From DATAYA01 sp036272815 (lineage in GTDB: Bacteria > Pseudomonadota > Alphaproteobacteria > Acetobacterales > Acetobacteraceae): DNA of 7,612 nt. Positions within the stretch are counted from its first letter, which is position 1. Each line of letters starts with the position of its first letter. The notes below the pieces were generated by a model that was not told the DNA's origin, searched no databases, and worked only from the letters and a program-made list of their open reading frames with translations. The stretch spans positions 1 to 7,612 of the forward strand of contig DATAYA010000174.1 in NCBI GenBank assembly GCA_036272815.1. The letters are read 5' to 3'. Below are positions 1-6,748 of the stretch, piece after piece. The translations under genes and the position numbers were made by a program.

Positions 1-1936
1 TCTTCACGTAGGTGGAGCTGTCGGACCAGGTGTAGGTGTCGCTGCCTTCCGGGATCCTGATCTCCTGCCACTCCTTGGTGCCGGTGAAGATCTCGCCGTA
101 GCGACGGATGAACTGGTCGCGGTCGATGCTGGCGTGGACGGTGTCGGACACTTCCCGCGCCGAGGGCCAGATGTCGCGCAGATAGACCGGCTGCCCGTCG
201 CGCCCGGTGCCGAGCGGAGCCGTCGTGATGTCCTCCGTCATCGTGCCGAGCAGCGCATAGGCGACCACCAGCGGCGGGCTCGCGAGGTAGTTGGCGCGCA
301 CGTTCGGATGCACGCGCCCCTCGAAGTTGCGGTTGCCCGAGAGAACAGAAACCCCGACCAGATTGTTGTCCTCGATCGCGTCCGCGATCGCGTCCGCGAG
401 CGGCCCGGAATTGCCGATGCAGGTCGTGCAGCCGTAGCCGACGAGATTGAACCCGAGCGCGTCGAGGTCTTCCGTCAGCCCGGCGCGGTCGAGATACTCC
501 GTCACCACCTGCGAACCGGGCGCGAGCGAGGTCTTCACCCACGGCTTCGGCGCCAGCCCCTTCGCGCGCGCCTTCCGCGCCACCAGCCCGGCCGCGATCA
601 TGACGTACGGATTGGACGTGTTGGTGCAGGAAGTGATCGCCGCGATCACCACGTCGCCGTGCCCGAGATCGTGGTTGCGGCCGGCGACCGCGACCCGCTT
701 GCCGGTGTCGTTGGCGGGCACGCCGAGGCTCTTGGTCAGCTCCGCCTTGAACGAGGCGGCCGCACTGCGCAGCGCCACCCGGTCCTGCGGGCGCTTCGGC
801 CCGGCGAGCGACGGCTCGACACTGGAAAGATCAAGTTCCAGTGTGTCGGTGAACAGCGGTTCCGGCGTGTTGGCGTCGCGGAACATGCCCTCCGCGCGCA
901 GGTACGCCTCCACCAGCGCGATCCGCGCCGGATCGCGCCCGGTCTGCCGCATGTAGTCGAGCGTCATCGCATCAACGGGGAAGAACCCGCACGTCGCCCC
1001 GTATTCCGGCGCCATGTTGCCGATGGTCGCCCGGTCCGCGACCGGCAGGTGATCGAGCGCCGGCCCGTAGAACTCCACAAACTTCCCGACCACGCCCTTC
1101 TTCCGCAGCATCTGCGTGACCGTCAGCACGAGGTCGGTCGCCGTCGCCCCCTCCGGCATCCGGCCGGTGAGGCGGAAGCCGATCACGTCGGGGATCAGCA
1201 TGGCGATCGGCTGGCCGAGCATCGCCGCCTCGGCCTCGATCCCGCCCACGCCCCAGCCGAGCACGCCCATGCCGTTGACCATCGTCGTGTGACTGTCGGT
1301 GCCGTACAGCGTGTCGGGATAGGCGATGGTGCGGCCGTCAACCTCGGCGGTCCACACCGCCTGCGAGAGGTTCTCCAGATTGACCTGGTGGCAGATGCCG
1401 GCGCCGGGCGGCACGACGCGGAAATTGCCGAACGCCTCCTGCCCCCAGCGCAGGAAGGCATAGCGTTCGCCATTGCGCTCGAACTCGATCGCGACGTTGC
1501 GGGCGAGCGCGTCCTTGCTTCCCGAGACGTCCACCATCACCGAGTGGTCGATCACCAGATCGACCGGCACCAGCGGGTTCACTCGCTGCGGCTCGCCGCC
1601 GAGGCGGGCGATACCGTCGCGCATCGCCGCGAGATCGACCACCGCGGGGACACCCGTGAAATCCTGCATCAGGATGCGCGCCGGCCGGAACGGCACCTCC
1701 CGCTCGCTGTGCCGCTTCGCCAGCCAGCCGGTGACGGCGCGTGCGTCGTCGACGGTGTAGCTCTTGCCGTCTTCGAAGCGGAGGATGTTCTCCAGCAGCA
1801 CCTTGAGGCTGACCGGCAGGTGCGCCGCATCGCCGATCTGCGCCTGCGCCTCGGTGAGCGAGAAATAGTCGTAGGCCTTGCCGCCCGCCGTGAGCGTGCG
1901 GCGGACCTTCAGGCTGTCCCGGCCGATCGTCGTCAT
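1..1936 (-). CDS. acnA: Aconitate hydratase, AcnA type (3' end outside window)
   Basis: Aconitase isomerises citrate to isocitrate via cis-aconitate in the cytoplasmic TCA cycle, using a [4Fe-4S] cluster. The minus strand reads without a stop from ATG 1936 to the window edge, giving 645 codons; AcnA/IRP-type enzymes are about 890-900 residues, so roughly 250 C-terminal residues are missing. The N-terminus (MTTIGRDSLKVRRTL, then YDYFSL) is typical of AcnA rather than AcnB. The three cluster-ligand cysteines are visible: Cys437 in AITSCTNTSNP, and Cys503 and Cys506 in GYGCTTCIGNSGPL. DTLYGTDSHTTMVNGMGVLG, the usual substrate-domain motif, is also present, as is QDFTGVPAVVDLA. The start is supported by GGAAAGGG 7 bases upstream of the ATG (1944-1951). 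The gene is divergent from ccmA, an arrangement I recall from other alphaproteobacteria. No frameshift or missing key residue is seen in the part present. Confidence 0.97.
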   Translation of the reverse strand, partial: MTTIGRDSLKVRRTLTAGGKAYDYFSLTEAQAQIGDAAHLPVSLKVLLENILRFEDGKSYTVDDARAVTGWLAKRHSEREVPFRPARILMQDFTGVPAVVDLAAMRDGIARLGGEPQRVNPLVPVDLVIDHSVMVDVSGSKDALARNVAIEFERNGERYAFLRWGQEAFGNFRVVPPGAGICHQVNLENLSQAVWTAEVDGRTIAYPDTLYGTDSHTTMVNGMGVLGWGVGGIEAEAAMLGQPIAMLIPDVIGFRLTGRMPEGATATDLVLTVTQMLRKKGVVGKFVEFYGPALDHLPVADRATIGNMAPEYGATCGFFPVDAMTLDYMRQTGRDPARIALVEAYLRAEGMFRDANTPEPLFTDTLELDLSSVEPSLAGPKRPQDRVALRSAAASFKAELTKSLGVPANDTGKRVAVAGRNHDLGHGDVVIAAITSCTNTSNPYVMIAAGLVARKARAKGLAPKPWVKTSLAPGSQVVTEYLDRAGLTEDLDALGFNLVGYGCTTCIGNSGPLADAIADAIEDNNLVGVSVLSGNRNFEGRVHPNVRANYLASPPLVVAYALLGTMTEDITTAPLGTGRDGQPVYLRDIWPSAREVSDTVHASIDRDQFIRRYGEIFTGTKEWQEIRIPEGSDTYTWSDSSTYVK

Positions 1937-2066
1937 GCAATCACCCTTTCCGATCGCGCACGCTCGCGGATGCGCGCGACGGCGGGTGCATCCCAGCGGC
2001 GCGCGGCTTAAACCATACCCCCGCCTGCCCGTCCACACAGGGCGCGCCGGACGCATCGGGGGGACA
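1937..2066. promoter_or_regulatory. Divergent acnA/ccmA intergenic region with a -10-like site
   Basis: This 130-bp spacer separates the acnA start (leftward) from the ccmA start (rightward), so it should carry promoters for both. For acnA, TATGGT on the minus strand (2012-2017) matches 4 of 6 bases of a sigma-70 -10 box and lies in the only A/T-rich patch of the spacer. No good -35 box is found at 16-18 bases, so the assignment is weak. An imperfect GC-rich dyad (1971-2006, centred on TGCA at 1987-1990) would lie in the acnA leader. For ccmA I see only a G-rich, closely spaced ribosome-binding stretch (GGGGGGA, ending at 2064) and no convincing promoter. Confidence 0.3.
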
Positions 2067-2735
2067 ATGATTCTGCAAGGCGAGGGACTGGCCGCGTTCC
2101 GGGCCGAACGCCTGGTGCTGCGCGACGTGTCGTTCGCTGTCGACCGCGGCGGCTGCCTGCTGCTGCTCGGGCCGAACGGGGCCGGCAAATCCACCCTGCT
2201 GCGGCTGATCGCCGGCCTCAAGCGCGCCGATGCCGGCGCCCTGCTGTGGGACGGCAGCGACGTGGCGCAGGATCCGGTCGCCCATACCGGGCGGGTTGCC
2301 TATCTCGGCCATCTCGATGCGATCAAGCCCGCGCTGACAGCGGCCGAAAATCTCCGCCTCGCCGCGCGCCTCTCCGGCGCCGACCCGGCCGAGGCGCTGG
2401 CGGCGCTCGATCTCGCGCCGCTGGCCGAACTGCCGGCGCGGATGCTCTCGGCCGGCCAGCGGCGGCGTCTGGCACTCGCCCGCCTCATCCTCTCCCGCGC
2501 GCCGCTCTGGCTGCTGGACGAGCCGACCGTCGGGCTGGACGCGGCCTCTATCGCGCGGCTCGGCATCCTGCTCGCGGCGCATCGCGCGGCGGGCGGCGTG
2601 GTCGTCGCGGCGACGCATCTGGCGCTGCCGCTGCCGGGTGCGGCGGAACTGACGCTCTCAGGAAGGCAAGGGGCGCTGCCCCTCGACCCCGTATCGCTTA
2701 GGGAATCGGGGTCTGGGGCAGAGCCCTCGCCTTGA
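2067..2735 (+). CDS. ccmA: Cytochrome c biogenesis heme exporter ATP-binding protein CcmA
   Basis: CcmA is the cytoplasmic ATPase of the CcmABCD complex, which in System I cytochrome c maturation uses ATP to release holo-CcmE loaded with heme. The 222-residue product has every ABC ATPase motif in order: Walker A GPNGAGKST (35-43), a Q-loop region YLGHLDAIKPALTAAENL typical of CcmA, signature LSAGQ (127-131), Walker B ending LLDEP with Asp151/Glu152, D-loop GLDA, and H-loop His184. ATG 2067 is chosen because homology begins there and it follows a G-rich stretch; longer readings upstream have no similarity to the family. The protein is somewhat longer than the usual 200-210 residues. The extra C-terminal tail, from about residue 200 on, is encoded by a palindromic repeat and looks unrelated to the ABC fold. 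The stop TGA (2733-2735) overlaps the ccmB start, indicating translational coupling. Confidence 0.95.
   Translation: MILQGEGLAAFRAERLVLRDVSFAVDRGGCLLLLGPNGAGKSTLLRLIAGLKRADAGALLWDGSDVAQDPVAHTGRVAYLGHLDAIKPALTAAENLRLAARLSGADPAEALAALDLAPLAELPARMLSAGQRRRLALARLILSRAPLWLLDEPTVGLDAASIARLGILLAAHRAAGGVVVAATHLALPLPGAAELTLSGRQGALPLDPVSLRESGSGAEPSP
2663..2733. repeat. REP-like imperfect inverted repeat at the ccmA/ccmB junction
   Basis: The left arm (2663-2691) and right arm (2707-2733) are imperfect reverse complements: by hand alignment 24 positions pair, with 3 mismatches and 2 single-base gaps, around a 15-base loop. The paired blocks include AAGGC, CTGCCCC and GACCCCG. Each arm also contains a small palindrome of its own: AGGGGC-GCT-GCCCCT at 2669-2683 and GGGC-AGA-GCCC at 2716-2726. 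This nested architecture resembles bacterial REP/BIME-type extragenic palindromes. I recall similar GGGCTCTGCCCCAGACCCCG-like repeats in Acetobacteraceae genomes but could not search. Unlike a normal extragenic repeat, it is translated as the end of ccmA, and its last bases include the TT of the ccmB start codon. No second copy is seen in this window. Confidence 0.7.
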
Positions 2736-3397
2736 CTGCCTTCTGGGCAATCCTCGGCCGCGAGCTGCGGCTGTCGTTCCGCCACGGCACCGACACGCTG
2801 GCCGCTGTGCTGTTCTTCGTCCTCGCCGGCGCCCTGTTCCCGCTCGCGATCGGCCCGAGCCCGGCGGTGCTGGGCGAGATCGCGCCCGGCATCGTCTGGG
2901 TCTGCGCGCTGCTGGCCGCGGTGCTGCCGCTCGACCGTCTGTTCGGCGCCGATTTCGAGGACGGCTCGCTCGACCTGCTGCTGCTCTCCGGCCTGTCGCC
3001 GGCTGGCCTCGCACTCGCCAAGGCCGCCGCGCACTGGCTCACCACCGGCCTGCCGCTGCTGCTCGCAGCAGGCCCGCTCGCGATCATGCTGCGCATCCCC
3101 TCCCCGGCGCTGCCGCCGCTGCTGCTGGGCCTGGTGGCCGGCACGCTCGACCTGTCGCTGCTCGGCACGATGGCGGCGGCGGTGGTGGTCGGCGCGCGGC
3201 GCGGGGGCTTGCTGCTGCCGCTGCTGGTGCTGCCGCTTGCGACTCCGGTGCTGATCTTCGGCGCCCTTGCCGCCGACGCCGCGGCAACCGGCGCGAGTGC
3301 GCGGCCGCACCTGCTGCTGCTCGCCGCGGTGCTGGCGGCGGCCCTGCCGGTGTGCCCGATCGCGGCCGGCCTCGCGCTGCGCGGCGCGGGCGAGTAG
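2732..3397 (+). CDS. ccmB: Heme exporter protein CcmB, membrane subunit
   Basis: CcmB is the inner-membrane partner of CcmA in the cytochrome c maturation ABC complex. The 221-residue product has the family length and six predicted membrane segments, at about residues 22-42, 47-67, 99-120, 127-153, 158-181 and 192-216. Family landmarks are the N-terminal FWAILGRELRLSFRHG, LFPLAIGPSP, IAPGIVWVCALLA, FEDGSLDLLLLSGLSP and the late RRGGLLLPLLVLPLATPVLIF; all align by eye with E. coli CcmB. The start is TTG 2732. An in-frame TAG at 2699-2701 and the lack of any ATG or GTG between it and the conserved N-terminus leave TTG as the only reasonable choice. There is no clear Shine-Dalgarno, and the TTGA overlap with the ccmA stop implies coupled translation. 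ccmC does not follow; the next gene is a glycosidase. Confidence 0.95.
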   Translation: MTAFWAILGRELRLSFRHGTDTLAAVLFFVLAGALFPLAIGPSPAVLGEIAPGIVWVCALLAAVLPLDRLFGADFEDGSLDLLLLSGLSPAGLALAKAAAHWLTTGLPLLLAAGPLAIMLRIPSPALPPLLLGLVAGTLDLSLLGTMAAAVVVGARRGGLLLPLLVLPLATPVLIFGALAADAAATGASARPHLLLLAAVLAAALPVCPIAAGLALRGAGE

Positions 3398-3404
3398 TTC
3401 ACCT

Positions 3405-3434
3405 TTGCGTCACCGTTGGGCGCTAGGTTACACT
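3405..3434 (+). promoter_or_regulatory. Candidate sigma-70-like promoter for the alpha-glucosidase gene
   Basis: In the 63-bp gap after ccmB, TTGCGT (3405-3410) and TACACT (3429-3434) are separated by 18 bases. The -35 box matches 3 of 6 consensus bases and the -10 box matches 4 of 6, including the key TA...T positions. It lies 26 bases upstream of the ATG at 3461. The gap is visibly less GC-rich than the flanking genes. This would make the glucosidase a separate transcription unit, though read-through from ccmB remains possible because no terminator is seen. Confidence 0.35.
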
Positions 3435-3460
3435 CCTGCGTCGAGTGGGGAACTGTTTCG

Positions 3461-5119
3461 ATGACGATGGTTTGGACCGGGGCGCAGGATGCCGCCCCCG
3501 GCGACGTGTCGAGAGATGGGGTCGTTACGGACCGCGAATGGTGGCGCGGTGCGGTCATCTACCAGATCTACCCGCGCAGCTTCTTCGACAGCAACGGCGA
3601 CGGCGTGGGCGACCTGCCCGGGATCACCGCCCGCCTCGACCACGTCGCCAGCCTCGGTGTCGATGCCGTCTGGCTCTGCCCGTTCTTCACCTCGCCGCAG
3701 AAGGATTTCGGCTACGACGTCGCCGACCACCTCGCGGTCGATCCGCTGTTCGGCACGATCGAGGATTTCGATCGTCTGCTGCACCGCGCCCATGCGCTCG
3801 GACTGCGGGTCCTGATCGACCAGGTCTGGAGCCACACCTCCGACCGCCATTCCTGGTTCCTCGACAGCCGCACCGGCCGCGGCGACCGTCGGGACTGGTA
3901 CGTGTGGGCGGACCCGGCGGCCGACGGCACGCCGCCCAACAACTGGCTCTCGGTGTTCGGCGGCCCGGCCTGGACGTGGGAGCCGCGGCGGCGGCAGTTC
4001 TACCTACACCATTTCCTGCCCGGCCAGCCGGCGCTGAACCTGCACAACCCCGACGCGGTGGAGGCGGTCCTCGCCGGCGGCCGGTTCTGGCTCGACCGTG
4101 GCGTGGACGGCTTCCGGCTCGACGCGATCGACTTCATGACGCACGACCCGGCGCTGCGCAGCAACCCGCCCGAGCCGGAGCCTGCCGCGTCCTGCAAGCT
4201 CTTCGGCCGCCAGTTGCATCAGCACGACATGCTGAACGGCGCGACCTTCGCCGTGCTCAACCGCATCCGTGCGCTGATGGACGAGTATCCCGGCACCGCG
4301 ACGCTCGGCGAGGTCTCGAGCCAACCCGGGGCCTACGCCCGCCTGGTCTCCTACACGGAGGGCGCTGGGCGGCTGCACATGGCCTACACGCTGCGGCCGC
4401 TGCGCTGCGGCCTGGAGCACGCGACGCTCACCGGCCTGCTCGCCGAAGCCGAGGCGGCGGGCGAGCGCGGCTGGCCGTGCTGGTTGTTCAGCAACCACGA
4501 CGTCGAGCGCGTGGTCAGCCGCTGGAACCCCCGCCCCGGCGCCGAGCCGGACCCGCGCTTTGCCCGCCTGTTGCTGACGCTGCTGCTCAGCCTGCGCGGC
4601 AGCGTCTGCCTCTACCAGGGCGAGGAACTGGGCCTGACCGAGCCCGAACTGGCGGCCGAGGCGCTGCGCGATCCGTTCGGCATCGCCCACTGGCCGGAAT
4701 TCCGCGGCCGTGACGGCAGCCGCACGCCGATGCCCTGGCGGGCGGACTGTGCGCATGGCGGCTTCACCGAGGGCAACGCGCCCTGGCTCCCCGTGCCCGC
4801 CGAGCACCACGCGCTCGCCGTCGCGACGCAGGAGGACGACCCGGACGCGCTACTGCATGCTTGGCGCGACTGCATCGGCTTCCGCCGCACGAGTGCCGCG
4901 CTGACCGGCGGCGCCCTCGCGATGCTCGAGCTGCCCGCGCCCTGCATCGGCTTTGTGCGCAGCGCCGGGACGGAGCGCGTGCTTTGCCTGTTCAATCTCT
5001 CCGACGCGGCGCAGGTGGTGATCCCCGGCCTGCCCGATTTGCCGGACCCGATGCCGCTCGGACCCTACGGTGCCCGCATCGAGAGGCTGCCCGCCACCGC
5101 TCGCGCCTTGGCCGGCTGA
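3461..5119 (+). CDS. Alpha-glucosidase, glycoside hydrolase family 13
   Basis: The product is predicted to hydrolyse terminal alpha-glucosidic bonds of maltose-like oligosaccharides in the cytoplasm; no signal peptide is seen. The 552-residue protein has the GH13 (beta/alpha)8 barrel from about residue 26: AVIYQIYPRSF, the metal-binding-type loop DSNGDGVGD (43-51), GVDAVWLCPFF, and GYDVADH (Asp86, His90). Region I is DQVWSH (120-125), followed by TSD. The catalytic triad is intact: nucleophile Asp221 in GFRLDAID, acid/base Glu284 in TLGEVSS, and transition-state stabiliser Asp347 in FSNHD. SHTSD and the overall length resemble the GH13_23 alpha-glucosidases (Halomonas HaG type). Ala222 after the nucleophile is the residue class linked to alpha-1,4 rather than alpha-1,6 specificity. 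ATG 3461 follows a GTGGGGA ribosome-binding stretch about 9 bases away. Trehalose or sucrose hydrolase activity cannot be excluded. Confidence 0.92.
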   Translation: MTMVWTGAQDAAPGDVSRDGVVTDREWWRGAVIYQIYPRSFFDSNGDGVGDLPGITARLDHVASLGVDAVWLCPFFTSPQKDFGYDVADHLAVDPLFGTIEDFDRLLHRAHALGLRVLIDQVWSHTSDRHSWFLDSRTGRGDRRDWYVWADPAADGTPPNNWLSVFGGPAWTWEPRRRQFYLHHFLPGQPALNLHNPDAVEAVLAGGRFWLDRGVDGFRLDAIDFMTHDPALRSNPPEPEPAASCKLFGRQLHQHDMLNGATFAVLNRIRALMDEYPGTATLGEVSSQPGAYARLVSYTEGAGRLHMAYTLRPLRCGLEHATLTGLLAEAEAAGERGWPCWLFSNHDVERVVSRWNPRPGAEPDPRFARLLLTLLLSLRGSVCLYQGEELGLTEPELAAEALRDPFGIAHWPEFRGRDGSRTPMPWRADCAHGGFTEGNAPWLPVPAEHHALAVATQEDDPDALLHAWRDCIGFRRTSAALTGGALAMLELPAPCIGFVRSAGTERVLCLFNLSDAAQVVIPGLPDLPDPMPLGPYGARIERLPATARALAG

Positions 5120-5125
5120 TCGTCC

Positions 5126-5314
5126 CTAACCGGCGGCGCTCGCCGCGGTAATGCCGATGCAGCCGTCGCGTTCGCGCCGCAGCGCCACCGCCTCGCCCAC
5201 GCTCATCTCGACCAGCGCCCGCCGGCCGTCGCGCCGGAGCGAGAGAAAGACGGCACCCGGCGCCGGCTGGACGGACACGGCGATCACCTCGCCGGCGCGG
5301 GGCGCCACGCACAT
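5126..5314 (-). CDS. Small hypothetical protein downstream of the MFS gene
   Basis: I do not recognise a family for this 62-residue protein. It is called as real because only about 5 of 62 codons end in A or T, matching the codon bias of neighbouring genes, and because it starts 17 bases after the MFS stop codon. The predicted chain (MCVAPRAGEVIAVSV at the start, DGCIGITAASAAG at the end) alternates short hydrophobic stretches with charged turns, such as FLSLRRDGRRALVEMSVGEA. This suggests a small, mostly beta, soluble fold with no membrane segment or signal peptide. ATG 5314 is the only good start. The nearest Shine-Dalgarno, GAGGAG (5328-5333), overlaps the transporter stop and lies 13 bases away, longer than ideal, so translation may depend on coupling to the transporter. 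Its stop (5126-5128) is 6 bases from the convergent glucosidase stop. Confidence 0.6.
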   Translation of the reverse strand: MCVAPRAGEVIAVSVQPAPGAVFLSLRRDGRRALVEMSVGEAVALRRERDGCIGITAASAAG

Positions 5315-5331
5315 GAAAGATGCGAAACTCC

Positions 5332-6729
5332 TCAGTGCGAGATCGCCTCCAGCGACAACCCTCGCGTCCCGGGACCGAAGCCGCCGATCGAGATCACCAC
5401 CATCGCCATCGCGAACGCGATGAACCCGCCCACGGCCGGCACGCCGCCGCGGCCGAGGAAGAACGCGATCGCCAGCCCCGCGAACGCCGCCGACAGCCGG
5501 CTCCAGGCATAGACGAAGCCGACCGCACGCGCGCGGATGCGGGTCGGATACAGCTCCGACTGATAGGTGTGGAAGGCGAAGCTCATCCAGTTGTTGCACA
5601 GCGTCACCAGCACGCCGAACAGCAGGATCAGCCCGGTCACGCTCTGCAATGAGAAGCACAGCATGAACACGGCAATGCCGACCGCGGCCGAGACGATCTG
5701 CCATTTCCGTTCCATCCGGTCGGCGACAAAGGTGCCGAGCAGCGGCCCGATCGGGTTCGCGATCGCGATGATGAAGGCGTACATCAGGCTCTGGGTGACG
5801 TGGATGCCCTTGTGGATCAGCAGCGTCGGCACCCAGGCGGCGAAACCGTAGAAGCCGATCGTCTGGAAGAAGTTGAACACCGAGAGCATGATCGTCCGGC
5901 GGCGATACGGCGGCGCGAAGGCCTCGGCGAGGGTGCCGGTGCCAGTCGGCTCATCGATCGGCGCCGCGGGCTCGGGCAGCGCGCGCCCGGTCTCGGCCGC
6001 CACCGCCGCCTCGATCCTGGCGGTGATCCGATCGGCCTCGGCGTCGCGGCCGTGGCGGGTGAGCCAGCGCGGGCTCTCGGGCAGTTCGCGCTGGATCCAG
6101 AACACCACCAGCGCGCCGGCGGAGCCGATCAGCACCACCCAGCGCCAGCCGTCGAAGCCCGCCGGGTGCTCCGGCACCAGCAGCCACGCCAGCAGGGCCA
6201 CGATCGGCACCACCGAGAAGGTGACGAACTGGTTGACCGCGAAGGCGCGTCCGCGGTCGCGGCGCGGCACCAGTTCGGCGATGTAGGTGTCGATCGTGAC
6301 CAGCTGGACGCCGAGACCGACGCCGGCGACGAAGCGCCAGACGTCGATCCAGAACCCGTTCGGCATGAACGCCATGATGAAGGTGGTGACGCAATACCAG
6401 AGCAGGGCGCCGACGAAGACCGGCCGGCGTCCGTACTTGTCCGCCGCCGAGCCGAACAGGATCGCACCCACGAACAGCCCGGCGAAGGTGGCGAACACGA
6501 AGGTGCCGACCCCCTCCACCCCGATCGGCCCCAGCGCGTTGAAGACGCCGAGCGACTGCGGCGTGAACATGCCGCTGCGGACCATTCCCGGTGCGACATA
6601 GCCGGTGAAGAACAGGTCGTAGAACTCGAACACGCCGCCGAGCGAGAGCAGCAGCACCATCCGCCAGACGTGCCGCGAACTCGGCAGCCGGTCGAGCCGC
6701 GCCGCGATCTCTGCTGCCTTGCTTGCCAT
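5332..6729 (-). CDS. MFS transporter, sugar/metabolite:H+ symporter type
   Basis: This is an inner-membrane secondary transporter, probably a proton symporter for a sugar or small organic metabolite; the substrate cannot be read from sequence. The 465-residue protein has the usual two six-helix halves joined by a charged loop (about 224-280). Family motifs are FEFYDLFF in helix 1 (34-41), the helix 2-3 loop GSAADKYGRRPV (93-104), PESPRWL after helix 6 (217-223, the sugar-porter hallmark), ADRMERK in the second half (336-342) and SELYPTRIRARAVG (391-404). ATG 6729 is preferred over ATG 6801 because MASKAAEIAARLDRLP leads directly into helix 1 and GGGGAGG lies upstream (spacing a little long), whereas the longer N-terminus looks like translated leader. 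It is followed by a small gene, probably in the same transcript, and a dyad upstream suggests repressor control. Confidence 0.9.
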   Translation of the reverse strand: MASKAAEIAARLDRLPSSRHVWRMVLLLSLGGVFEFYDLFFTGYVAPGMVRSGMFTPQSLGVFNALGPIGVEGVGTFVFATFAGLFVGAILFGSAADKYGRRPVFVGALLWYCVTTFIMAFMPNGFWIDVWRFVAGVGLGVQLVTIDTYIAELVPRRDRGRAFAVNQFVTFSVVPIVALLAWLLVPEHPAGFDGWRWVVLIGSAGALVVFWIQRELPESPRWLTRHGRDAEADRITARIEAAVAAETGRALPEPAAPIDEPTGTGTLAEAFAPPYRRRTIMLSVFNFFQTIGFYGFAAWVPTLLIHKGIHVTQSLMYAFIIAIANPIGPLLGTFVADRMERKWQIVSAAVGIAVFMLCFSLQSVTGLILLFGVLVTLCNNWMSFAFHTYQSELYPTRIRARAVGFVYAWSRLSAAFAGLAIAFFLGRGGVPAVGGFIAFAMAMVVISIGGFGPGTRGLSLEAISH

Positions 6730-6748
6730 CGTTCGGTGTCGTCCTCCC

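Noticed and set aside
134..2011. 625-codon open frame on the plus strand opposite acnA
   Set aside because: It is the antisense shadow of acnA: Arg/His/Asp-rich with no family resemblance, while the opposite strand has all aconitase motifs. High GC content removes stops from such frames.
1878..2066. Longer N-terminus for ccmA starting near 1878
   Set aside because: It would overlap the acnA start region and adds about 63 residues with no similarity to CcmA; homology begins at ATG 2067.
3416..3460. Upstream TTG start for the glucosidase at 3416
   Set aside because: It would place the candidate promoter -10 box inside the gene and adds residues without homology; ATG 3461 has a ribosome-binding stretch.
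2300..3558. Long minus-strand open frames opposite ccmA and ccmB
   Set aside because: They are Gln/Arg- or Ser/Ala-rich low-complexity translations with no domain; the plus strand carries intact ccmA and ccmB.
3445..4713. 422-codon plus-strand frame overlapping the glucosidase, and minus-strand frames opposite it
   Set aside because: Arg/Pro/Ala-rich translations typical of out-of-frame GC-rich DNA; the GH13 frame has a complete catalytic triad.
5133..5146. GCGGC-GCTC-GCCGC hairpin as a terminator between the convergent genes
   Set aside because: The stem is only 5 bp, lies inside the end of the small gene and has no T-run on either strand.
3461..6729. A sugar-utilisation operon joining the glucosidase and the MFS transporter
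   Set aside because: The genes are convergent, not co-transcribed, and the transporter substrate is unknown. A functional link is possible but the sequence does not support it.
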